From Gemmatimonadota bacterium (GTDB lineage Bacteria; Gemmatimonadota; Gemmatimonadetes; Longimicrobiales; Gaopeijiaceae), in contig JAJDVT010000141.1 in assembly GCA_022826005.1 (NCBI GenBank), positions 1 to 64,000 on the forward strand: a stretch of 64,000 nucleotides of DNA, written 5' to 3'. Positions 39,628 to 47,193 of this stretch are shown here, piece by piece. The notes under the pieces are model-generated. The model saw only the letters and a program-made list of their open reading frames with translations, was not told the origin of the DNA and did not search any database. Position numbers and translations under genes: made by a program. The number at the start of each line of letters is the position of its first letter. The first letter of the stretch is position 1.

Positions 39628-41022
39628 ATGCACCTGATCACCGGAAAGCACCTGGCGCGCCGAACCTTCCTGCGCGGACTCGGCGCCAGCGTCGCGCTGC
39701 CGTTCCTGGACGCGATGGTCCCGGCGCGCGAACGGTGGGCCGTGACCCGGGCGCGCACCGCGCTCGACCGCACCCGCCTGGTCGCGATCGAGATGGTTCA
39801 CGGCTCGGCGGGGAGCAACGCGTGGGGCGCGAGCCAGCACCTCTGGTCGCCGCCGGAGACCGGGCGCGATTTCGACTTCGGGCCGAGCGTCCTCAGCTCG
39901 CTGGAGCCCTGGCGCGATCAGCTCACGATCATCAGCGACACAGACGTGGAGGGCGCGGAGGCCACCAGGCCCAAGGAGATCGGCGGCGACCACTTCCGCT
40001 CCAGCGCGACCTTCCTCACCCAGGCACACCCGAAGCAGACCGAGAGCTCGGATGTCTGGGTCGGCACTTCGCTCGACCAGCTCTACGCCCAGCGCTTCGG
40101 CCAGGACACGCCGATCCCGTCGATGCAGCTGTGCATCGAGAATGTGGACCAGGCGGGCGGGTGCGCGTACGGGTATGCCTGCGTCTACACCGACACGATA
40201 TCGTGGGCGGCCCCCGACCAGCCGCTGCCGATGGTGCGGGACCCGCGCGTCGCCTTCGACCAGCTCTTCGGGGCCGGCGGCACGCCGGAGGCCCGCGCGG
40301 CGAGGCGGCGGACGAGCAGCAGCGTGCTCGACTTCATCGTCGGCGAGGTGAACGCGCTCAAGCGGCAGCTCGATCCGGTCGACGGGCAGCGGGTCGACCG
40401 CTACCTGACCGACATCCGCGAGATCGAACGGCGGATCGCGCGCGTGGTGGCGCGGAACGAAAGCGGGGAGGAGCGCGCGCTGCCCGGGGCGCCCGCCGGC
40501 GTGCCCGACTCCTTCGACGAGCACGTCAAGCTCATGTTCGACCTGCAGGCGCTCGCCTTCGAGTCCGATGTGACGGGCATCTTCTCCTTCAAGATGGGAC
40601 GCGACGCGTCGAGCCGGGTCTACCCGGAGAGCGGGGTCGACAAGGGCTTCCACCCGTCGTCGCACCACGGCGGCCGGCCCGACAACGTCCTCGAGTTCGC
40701 CGAAATCAACCGGTACCATGTGGGGCTCGTCCCCTACTTTCTCGACAGGCTCGCGAGCATCCAGGAGGGCGACGCCAGCCTGCTCGACAAGACCATGGTC
40801 ATCTACGGCTCGCCGATGGGCGACTCGAACGTCCACAATCACAAGCGCTGTCCGCTGTTTGTGGTCGGCGGCGCGAACGGACGCATGGACGGCAACCTCC
40901 ACCTGCGCGCCGCTCCCGGCACGCCGATGGCGAACGTCATGCTCAGCCTCATGCACAAGCTGGGGATGGAGGACGTGACGAGCTTCGGGGATAGCACGGG
41001 TGTGTTCGGGTTGTCGGGGTGA
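39628..41022 (+). CDS. DUF1552 protein, Tat-exported, copy 2
   Basis: A 464-residue paralogue of the gene at 33749 and homologous along its whole length. The twin-arginine signal is LARRTFLRGLGASVALPFLD. GGDHFRSSATFLTQAHPKQT, SMQLCIENVDQAGGCAYGYA and DKTMVIYGSPMGDSNVHNHK are retained, so the copy looks functional. A GGAGG-like sequence (GGAGGCTGACGGGA) lies just upstream of the ATG. Its stop overlaps the next gene's start, which couples it to ankyrin copy 2. Confidence 0.92.
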   Translation: MHLITGKHLARRTFLRGLGASVALPFLDAMVPARERWAVTRARTALDRTRLVAIEMVHGSAGSNAWGASQHLWSPPETGRDFDFGPSVLSSLEPWRDQLTIISDTDVEGAEATRPKEIGGDHFRSSATFLTQAHPKQTESSDVWVGTSLDQLYAQRFGQDTPIPSMQLCIENVDQAGGCAYGYACVYTDTISWAAPDQPLPMVRDPRVAFDQLFGAGGTPEARAARRRTSSSVLDFIVGEVNALKRQLDPVDGQRVDRYLTDIREIERRIARVVARNESGEERALPGAPAGVPDSFDEHVKLMFDLQALAFESDVTGIFSFKMGRDASSRVYPESGVDKGFHPSSHHGGRPDNVLEFAEINRYHVGLVPYFLDRLASIQEGDASLLDKTMVIYGSPMGDSNVHNHKRCPLFVVGGANGRMDGNLHLRAAPGTPMANVMLSLMHKLGMEDVTSFGDSTGVFGLSG

Positions 41023-43040
41023 TGGGGGTGAAGAGGGTGAAGGGCATCGCGAGCCGGGCGATGAGGGCGAGGGGGGAGATGAGTCGGGGGAGCACGGCGA
41101 AGGGCCGGGCGCGTAGGGCGTTGGGTGGGCTGAGCAGGCAGCGGGGGCTGCGGGTGGATCCGGTGGGGGTGGTGACGGTCATCGTGATGGTGGTCGCTGA
41201 GGGGGCTTCCAGCGTCGGCACCGACGGTTTTGACAGATTACTTGACAGATTCGAGGGGGAATCTGTCGCCGGCGTGGCCGTGCCGCGCGTGGCCGGGGCC
41301 GACCCGCCGGTGGCCGGCGCCGATTCACCGGTGGCCGATGCCGCGATGCGCGGCGACGTGGAGGCCGTGCGGGTGCTGATCGCGGAGGGGGCCGATGTGA
41401 ACGCGCCCCGGGGCGACGGGATGACGGGGCTGCACTGGGCGGCGCTGAACGGGAACCCGGAGATCGCGCGGATGCTGATCGAGGCGGGTGCCGACCTCGA
41501 GGCGGTGACGCGTCTGGGCGCGCACAGGCCGCTCCACGTGGCGGGGAGGGCGGGGTGGGGGGAGGTTGTGGCGATGCTGGTGGAGGCGGGCGCCGATGTG
41601 GAGGCCGCGACGGGGACGGGGGCCGCGCCGCTTCACTTTGCCGCCGCGTCGGGTGATGTGGCGGCCGTAAGGGCATTGGTGCGCGGGGGCGCGGACGTGG
41701 ATGCGCGGGAGCCCGAATGGGGGCAGACACCGCTGATGTTCGCCTCGGCGCTGGGGCGCACCAATGCGGTGGTGGCCCTGCTTGAGGCGGGGGCCGATGC
41801 GCGGGTCACGGCCCGTGTGATGGACCTGGTGGAGCGCGACATCCTCGACCGCGCGTCCGAGCGGCGGCGCCGGACGGAGATCGCGGCGTTGCGGGGTGGG
41901 AGAGATGCGCAGAGCTACCCGGTCGAGTCCGGGGTCGCGGGGGCGACGCCGCGGGGGTCGTCCGGGCCGGTATCGTCCCGAGAAGCGCAGGCGCGGGATG
42001 CCGTGCAGGAGGCGCTGGAGGCCCGCCGCCGCACCGGCGAGCCCATCCCCCTCAACTACGCGGACCTGGTCAGCTGGCACGGCGGCCTTTCGGCGATCCA
42101 CCTCGCCGCCCGGGAAGGCCACGCCGCCACCGTCATGGCTCTCTTGGACGGCGGCGTCCCCATCGACCTCCCCAGCGCGGCCGACAACACCACGCCCATG
42201 CTGATCGCCGCCATCAACGGCTACTTCGACCTCGTCCTTGAGCTCCTCGAGCGCGGCGCCGACCCCACGCTCGCCAGCGACGCGGGCGCCACCCCGCTCT
42301 ACGCGGTGCTGAACGTGCACTGGGCGCCCAAGGCCCGGCACCCGCAGCCGCTCGCCTACGAGCAGCAGCAGACCGGCTACCTGGAGCTGATGCGCGCGCT
42401 CCTCGACGCCGGCGCCGACGTCAACGCCCGCCTGAACCGCACCCTCTGGTTCACCACCTACAACCGCGACCTCCTCGGCGTCGACCGCACCGGCGCGACC
42501 CCCTTCTGGCGCGCCGCCCACGCCACCGATGTCCCCGCCATGAAGCTCCTCCTGGAGTACGGCGCCGACCCCCATCTCCCCACCATCAAGGTCCCCCGGC
42601 GCAGCTTCGGCGGAGGCGGCGGCGACGAAACCGACCCCTCAGGACTCCCGCCCGTCCCCATCGGCGGCCCCGCTGTCCATCCCATCCACGCGGCCGCCGG
42701 CGTCGGCTACGGCCAGGGCTTCGCCGGCAACTCCCACCGCCACGCCCCCGACGGCTGGATGCCCACCATGAGGTTCCTGGTCGAAGAACTCGGCGCCGAC
42801 GTGAACGCCCGCGACCACAACGGCTACACCCCGGTGCACCACGCCGCCGCCCGCGGCGACAACGAGATGATCCTCTACCTGGTGGAACAGGGGGCCGACG
42901 TCACGGCGGTGGCGCGGAGCGGGCAGACCACGGTGGACATGGCGAACGGGCCGGTCCAGCGGATCCAGCCGTTTGTGGAGACCATCGTGCTGCTGGAGCG
43001 GCTGGGGGCGAAGAACAATCATCGCTGCGTGAGCTGTTAG
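41019..43040 (+). CDS. secreted ankyrin-repeat protein, copy 2
   Basis: Up to 673 residues and a clear paralogue of the gene at 35138. It has two blocks of ankyrin repeats (DGMTGLHWAALNGNPEIARM, REPEWGQTPLMFASALGRTN, GYTPVHHAAARGDNEMILYL), a charged linker between them, conserved RTGATPFWRAAHATDVPAMK, and the C-terminus NNHRCVSC. The first 50 residues are basic and unlike a normal N-terminus; a hydrophobic stretch (VGVVTVIVMVVAEG) near residue 50 may be the true signal, so translation may begin downstream of 41019/41022. A hairpin-forming repeat lies inside the early coding region. Confidence 0.85.
   Translation: MMGVKRVKGIASRAMRARGEMSRGSTAKGRARRALGGLSRQRGLRVDPVGVVTVIVMVVAEGASSVGTDGFDRLLDRFEGESVAGVAVPRVAGADPPVAGADSPVADAAMRGDVEAVRVLIAEGADVNAPRGDGMTGLHWAALNGNPEIARMLIEAGADLEAVTRLGAHRPLHVAGRAGWGEVVAMLVEAGADVEAATGTGAAPLHFAAASGDVAAVRALVRGGADVDAREPEWGQTPLMFASALGRTNAVVALLEAGADARVTARVMDLVERDILDRASERRRRTEIAALRGGRDAQSYPVESGVAGATPRGSSGPVSSREAQARDAVQEALEARRRTGEPIPLNYADLVSWHGGLSAIHLAAREGHAATVMALLDGGVPIDLPSAADNTTPMLIAAINGYFDLVLELLERGADPTLASDAGATPLYAVLNVHWAPKARHPQPLAYEQQQTGYLELMRALLDAGADVNARLNRTLWFTTYNRDLLGVDRTGATPFWRAAHATDVPAMKLLLEYGADPHLPTIKVPRRSFGGGGGDETDPSGLPPVPIGGPAVHPIHAAAGVGYGQGFAGNSHRHAPDGWMPTMRFLVEELGADVNARDHNGYTPVHHAAARGDNEMILYLVEQGADVTAVARSGQTTVDMANGPVQRIQPFVETIVLLERLGAKNNHRCVSC
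41230..41267. repeat. direct repeat plus 9-bp hairpin in the 5' part of ankyrin 2
   Basis: TTGACAGATT occurs at 41230-41239 and 41242-41251. The second copy is part of a perfect inverted repeat, GACAGATTC (41244-41252) with GAATCTGTC (41259-41267), loop GAGGGG. The AT-rich, palindromic composition is unlike the surrounding coding sequence. It could be a regulatory site if the real ankyrin start lies downstream. Confidence 0.55.
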
Positions 43041-43591
43041 CCGGTTGATACTCCCGTGCCAGCACCGGAGACGGCGAGGACCCGAATGCTTCGCCACGGG
43101 TCTGCCGGCAGCCCGTTTCTGGAGCGGATCGAGCCCTTCGTCGTCGCTTGTCCCGGCTCGGACTTCGGACGATGGCCCGTCAATACATGCAGGGAGTACC
43201 CGGGCTGGAATCGAATCAGAGGTGCGGAGCCGAGGGTCGGGGGGGGACGATACTTGCGGTCCGTGGTCGATATCGCCTCGAAGGTGGGCTATCCGTCGTG
43301 CCGCCTATCTATCGGAAGCGGCGCTTCACAAGGGGTGCCAATACTAGAGGGCCCTTTGCTGGATTCGGTTCTTCCACGGCGTGTCCCACCACGAAGAAGG
43401 CTACCGCAACACCGGACTGGTGTGGAAGATTGGGTTCTGCGACCCGGCGGGCTGGACCCGATTCGTCAAGGCGCTGACCGGCGCCGTCCCCAGCCGGCTG
43501 CTGCTGTGGCAGCCGGAGGATTGGGTGACGATGGCGATCGAGGACGTGTTCGGGGGTAGCCGGGGAGCGGAGAATGGACAGTTGCGGAGGG
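43041..43591. other. 550-bp region without a confident gene; possible coding fragment at 43381-43611
   Basis: Between the second ankyrin gene and the convergent M20 gene I see no complete gene. A plus-strand frame from GTG 43381 encodes 76 residues (VSHHEEGYRNTGLVWKIGFC and so on), with the pattern GFCDPAGWTRFVKAL and LLLWQPEDWVTMAIEDVFGG. It reads like real protein, extends about 12 codons further 5' without a start codon, and probably is the remnant of a larger gene. I do not recognise the family. The upstream part (43100-43340) has mixed composition and frame changes. Confidence 0.4.
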
Positions 43592-44914
43592 TTATGTCCG
43601 TCGTTTGGTAACCGGCTCACTGCACCCCGCCAGCTCCGACACCGCCAGCGCCAGCACCTGCGTGCAGGCCACGAGGTCGTCCACGGCGCACGACTCGTCC
43701 GGCTGGTGCGCCTCCTCCAGCGGCCCCGGGCCGTACGCCACGCAGTGCTCGATCCCGGCGATCCGCGCGAAGTGCTTCTGGTCGTAGGTGCCGGGACTCG
43801 CGACGAGGGCCGGGTCGCGGCCTCTCACGGTTCGGATGGCGTTCGAGAGCGCCGTGACCACGGGCGAGTCGGGGGGAGTCTGCACGGGATGCACCACCAT
43901 GCGGTCCTCGACGGTGAGGTGCCGGCCGGGGTCCTCGCCGGCGACGCGCGCCACGAACGCGGCGATCTCCTCCCGCACTTCGTTGAAGGGCTCCTCGGGG
44001 ATGAAGCGGCGGTCGAAGGTGGCGGTGCAGCGGTCGGCGACGCAGGGTGACTGGACGGCCTCGCCGGTCTGGCCTCCTTCGACGGCGTTGACGTTGAGCG
44101 ACGGATGGCGCGCGGATTCGGGGACGACCGGCAGCGCGCTGCGGCGGGTGGCAAGCTGCGGGGAGAGGCGTGTGCGGAAGGCCTCGAGCACGGCCCCCAT
44201 GTCCTCGATGGCGCTGCGGCCCAGGTGCGGCATGCTCCCGTGCGCGGTGCGGCCCCGTGCGACGACATCGAACCAGTAGACGCCCCGGTGTCCCATGCAC
44301 ACCCGGTCGGGTCCGAAGGGCTCGGGGATGATCGCGTAGTCGGTGTTGTGCGCGGAGATGATTCCGGCCCGGCAGAGATGGGCCACCCCCGCGAACCCGC
44401 CGCTCTCCTCGTCCACGGTGCCGCTGATGTCGACCGCGCCGCCAAGATCGATCCCCGCCCGGCGGATTGCCTCCACCGCGAAGACCGCCGCCGCGATCCC
44501 GGACTTCATGTCGGAGGCGCCGCGGCCGTAGATGCGCCCGTCCTGCACCACGCCGCCGAACGGGTCGAACGACCAGCCCTCTCCCGGCGGCACCACGTCG
44601 AAGTGGCCGTTGAGGTGGATGCGCTTGCCGGCGCCCGTCCCCGCCCCCCGCCCGACCACGTTCACGCGCGGGTGGGCAGCGGTGTGCTCGGGCCGGCCGT
44701 CGGCCTCGATGTACTGCACGTCGAGGCCCGCGTCGGCCAGCCGCCGCCCAATCAGCTCGGCGCAATCCCGGTACGCATCGCCCGGGGGATTGACCGTCGG
44801 GATCCGGATCAGGTCGGCCGTAAAGGCCACGATTTCGTCGCGGGCGGCCTCCACCTCCTTGAGGACCTGGTCGGCTCTGCTGGGCCCGCCTGCGCGACTG
44901 GAACGGTTCCGCAT
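43592..44914 (-). CDS. M20 family metallopeptidase (ArgE/DapE/ACY1)
   Basis: A 440-residue cytoplasmic zinc amidohydrolase. Ligands and catalytic residues are visible: NGHFDVVPPGEGW (His104, Asp106), GRGASDMKSG (Asp135 bridging both metals) and DEESGG (Glu169 catalytic, Glu170 metal). A dimerisation domain follows around GRTAHGSMPHLGRSAIEDMG. LNVNAVEGGQ and a closing YGPGPLEEAHQPDE are also conserved. Family members include acetylornithine deacetylase and succinyl-diaminopimelate desuccinylase; the context does not fix the substrate. The ATG abuts the 39-bp element directly, with no room for a Shine-Dalgarno outside it. Confidence 0.92.
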   Translation of the reverse strand: MRNRSSRAGGPSRADQVLKEVEAARDEIVAFTADLIRIPTVNPPGDAYRDCAELIGRRLADAGLDVQYIEADGRPEHTAAHPRVNVVGRGAGTGAGKRIHLNGHFDVVPPGEGWSFDPFGGVVQDGRIYGRGASDMKSGIAAAVFAVEAIRRAGIDLGGAVDISGTVDEESGGFAGVAHLCRAGIISAHNTDYAIIPEPFGPDRVCMGHRGVYWFDVVARGRTAHGSMPHLGRSAIEDMGAVLEAFRTRLSPQLATRRSALPVVPESARHPSLNVNAVEGGQTGEAVQSPCVADRCTATFDRRFIPEEPFNEVREEIAAFVARVAGEDPGRHLTVEDRMVVHPVQTPPDSPVVTALSNAIRTVRGRDPALVASPGTYDQKHFARIAGIEHCVAYGPGPLEEAHQPDESCAVDDLVACTQVLALAVSELAGCSEPVTKRRT

Positions 44915-44953
44915 TGTAAATCCGAGTTTACATTGTGTAATGTCGACTTCACA
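44915..44953. promoter_or_regulatory. 39-bp double-dyad element, copy C (M20/SDR divergent starts)
   Basis: Arms are TGTAAA (44915), TTTACA (44927), TGTAAT (44936) and TTCACA (44948), with spacers of 6, 3 and 6 bp. The left dyad is perfect. The M20 ATG ends against its left edge, and the best SDR ATG (44940) lies in the third arm, so one element would control both genes. Confidence 0.75.
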
Positions 44954-45743
44954 AGTGAGGGCTCCATTCAGCCTGGAAGGCCGCTCCGCCGCCGTGGTGG
45001 GCGCGGGCTCCGGGATCGGCGAGGCGGTCGCGATCGGATGCGCGGAGGCGGGCGCGACGGTGCACTGCCTCGACGTGAACGCGGAGGCCGCGCGCAGGAC
45101 CGCCGCCACGATCCGCACGGGCGGAGGCCAGGCGGAGGCCGCCCCCCTCGACATCCTGGACGGCGCGGCCGTCACCGCCGCCTTCGAGGCGATCGCAGCC
45201 GAGCGGGGATCCCTCGACGCCGTCGTCTCCACCCCGGGCATCAACGTGCGCAAGGCGCTCCTCGAATACACCGACGACGAGATCGACCGGGTGCTGGGCC
45301 TCAACCTCAAGGGCAGCGCGCACGTCATCCAGTCGGCGGGGCGCATCATGCGGGAGCAGCGCTCCGGGTCGATCGTGCTCTTCAGCTCGATCCGCTCCGT
45401 GGTGGTCGAGCCGGGACAGAGCGTCTACGCGGCCACCAAGGCGGGGATCGTGCAGATGGTGCGGGCGGCCGCGGCCGAGCTGGGCCCCCACGGCGTGCGC
45501 GTCAATGCGGTCGCCCCGGGCGTCATCGACACGCCCCTCACAGCGCCGATCAAGGACCATCCCGAGTGGTACGGAGCCTACGCGGCGCGCAGCATCCTCG
45601 GCCGGTGGGGGACGGCCCGGGAGATGGCGGGTCCGACCGTCTTCCTCGTGTCGGACGCGGCGAGCTATGTGACCGGCGCGGTGCTCTTCGCGGACGGCGG
45701 CTGGACCGCGATCGACGGGAGGTTCGCGCCGCCGGGGATGTGA
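44940..45743 (+). CDS. short-chain dehydrogenase/reductase
   Basis: A 267-residue NAD(P)-dependent oxidoreductase of the classical SDR type. The cofactor motif is GAGSGIG (21-27), and the catalytic set is Ser150 with YAATK (Tyr163, Lys167). RVNAVAPGVIDTPLT and YVTGAVLFADGGWTAIDG are typical. The usual NNAG motif is altered to STPGINV. No acidic residue identifies NAD or NADP preference with confidence. GTG 44955, just after the element, is an alternative start. It is divergent from the M20 gene. Fragments of this gene recur at 51442 and 53037. Confidence 0.93.
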   Translation: MSTSQVRAPFSLEGRSAAVVGAGSGIGEAVAIGCAEAGATVHCLDVNAEAARRTAATIRTGGGQAEAAPLDILDGAAVTAAFEAIAAERGSLDAVVSTPGINVRKALLEYTDDEIDRVLGLNLKGSAHVIQSAGRIMREQRSGSIVLFSSIRSVVVEPGQSVYAATKAGIVQMVRAAAAELGPHGVRVNAVAPGVIDTPLTAPIKDHPEWYGAYAARSILGRWGTAREMAGPTVFLVSDAASYVTGAVLFADGGWTAIDGRFAPPGM

Positions 45744-45796
45744 GGGCCGGGCGGAGGGCCGCATACCGGCTGCTCCGGGAACTGCAACCTCTCCTG

Positions 45797-45823
45797 GTCC
45801 GAGACCGTTGAACATGCTCGGAC
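45797..45823 (+). terminator. hairpin after SDR gene
   Basis: GTCCGAG (45797-45803) pairs with CTCGGAC (45817-45823) over a 13-base loop. It lies 54 bp after the SDR stop and lacks a U-tract, so termination is only a possibility. Confidence 0.35.
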
Positions 45824-45857
45824 GCGGCAACGCGAGCGAACCTGCGTGCAGACACCA

Positions 45858-45889
45858 TTGAGTATTTTCACTCAATGATTATCTTGAGT
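45858..45889. promoter_or_regulatory. AT-rich triple-arm palindrome before the ATPase gene
   Basis: TTGAGT (45858), ACTCAA (45870) and TTGAGT (45884) form a perfect 18-bp dyad with a 6-bp spacer plus an extra arm. The start codon follows at 45892, and there is no separate Shine-Dalgarno. The spacing of the dyad equals that of each half of the 39-bp elements, but the arm sequence differs. It is likely an operator for the ATPase-STAND operon. Confidence 0.6.
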
Positions 45890-45891
45890 GC

Positions 45892-47193
45892 ATGCCTGCC
45901 TTCCAACGTCCCCATGTCGAACGCCTGGTGACCCTCCTTACTGAGGAACCCCGACGCCGGCTTATCTCCATCACCGGCCCGCGCCAGACCGGCAAGACGA
46001 CGATCGCCCGCCAGGCGCTCGCGTCGCTCGCGTCATCTGGAATCGCCTGGCGATATGTGGCGGTGGATGCGCCTCCGGGTACGGGTCCGGAACTGCAGCC
46101 CGGCGACACCCACTCGTGGCCCCGGTTTCGGGAGCCTTCGCACGCAGATGGTGGCACTTTCCCGGGTGCGCGCGATACACGCTGGCTGGTCGGAATATGG
46201 GAACAGGCCCGTTACGCCGCCGAACACTCGCCCCGGGGAGCCGTCCTGGTGCTGGACGAGATCCAGGACATCCGCGACTGGTCCCGCACGGTGAAGGGTC
46301 TCTGGGACCAGGACCAGGCAACCGGTTGTCCACTCCGCGTCGTCGTCATGGGATCCGCACCGCTTCAGTTGCTGGTCGGCCTGGGCGAGCGGCTGGTCGG
46401 CAGGTTTCTGCCTTTTCCCGTCAGGCACTGGTCCCTGGCCGAGATGGTACGCGCATTCGATTGCAGCATGGACGAATACCTGTTCTTTGGCGGGTACCCG
46501 GCAGGAGCGGAACGGTGGGACGACGAGGACGATTGGCGGAGCTACATCGAGGACGGAATCGTCCAGCGCAATGTCGAGCGGGACATTCTCTCCCTTACCC
46601 GAGTGGACAAGCCCGCGCTCCTTTCCAGCCTGCTTGAACTGGGCTCCTTCTATTCAGGGCAGATCCTCTCCTATAACAAGATGCTGGGACAACTCCAGGA
46701 CGCCGGCAACACGACGACGCTCGCGCGCTACCTTACGCTCCTGAGTGGCGCGGGACTGCTCGCAGGCCTGAGCAAGTACAGCACGAAAGCCCACCGCCGG
46801 CGCGCCTCCAGCCCCAGGCTCAACGTGCTCAATACCGCACTCATGACGGCTTCGTCAGGGTATACATTCGAGGAAGCGAAGGCTGACCGCTCCTTCTGGG
46901 GCCGGATTGTGGAGAGCGCGGTGGGTGCCCATCTCCACAATACGCTCGCGCCGGGCGTCCGACTCTGCTACTGGCGTCACAACGGATTGGAGGTGGACTT
47001 CGTACTCGCGCGCGGGCCGCGCTTGACGGCGATCGAGGTGAAGACCGGTGTTTCGCGCGGCAGGCTGAGCGGCTTGAAGGAGTTTGAGAGGCGTTTCAAG
47101 CCCACCCGTTCGATGGTGGTGGGCACCGAAGGCGTGGCGTTGCACGAGTTCCTGTCGGAGCCCGCCGGTTTCTGGCTGGAGGAGGGGGGATGA
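45892..47193 (+). CDS. AAA ATPase with C-terminal DUF4143 domain
   Basis: A 433-residue protein. An N-terminal P-loop ATPase shows Walker A GPRQTGKTT (29-37) and Walker B VLVLDEIQD (Asp122, Glu123), and a sensor-like VVVMGSAPLQLL. The C-terminal DUF4143 part has LEVDFVLARG and AIEVKTG, in which Asp369 and Glu382-x-Lys384 match a PD-(D/E)xK arrangement. Members are common, poorly characterised, often single and patchily distributed. Here the stop overlaps the start of the STAND gene (ATGA), so the two are one operon. The DNA is less GC-skewed than the neighbours and reads as acquired. Confidence 0.9.
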   Translation: MPAFQRPHVERLVTLLTEEPRRRLISITGPRQTGKTTIARQALASLASSGIAWRYVAVDAPPGTGPELQPGDTHSWPRFREPSHADGGTFPGARDTRWLVGIWEQARYAAEHSPRGAVLVLDEIQDIRDWSRTVKGLWDQDQATGCPLRVVVMGSAPLQLLVGLGERLVGRFLPFPVRHWSLAEMVRAFDCSMDEYLFFGGYPAGAERWDDEDDWRSYIEDGIVQRNVERDILSLTRVDKPALLSSLLELGSFYSGQILSYNKMLGQLQDAGNTTTLARYLTLLSGAGLLAGLSKYSTKAHRRRASSPRLNVLNTALMTASSGYTFEEAKADRSFWGRIVESAVGAHLHNTLAPGVRLCYWRHNGLEVDFVLARGPRLTAIEVKTGVSRGRLSGLKEFERRFKPTRSMVVGTEGVALHEFLSEPAGFWLEEGG

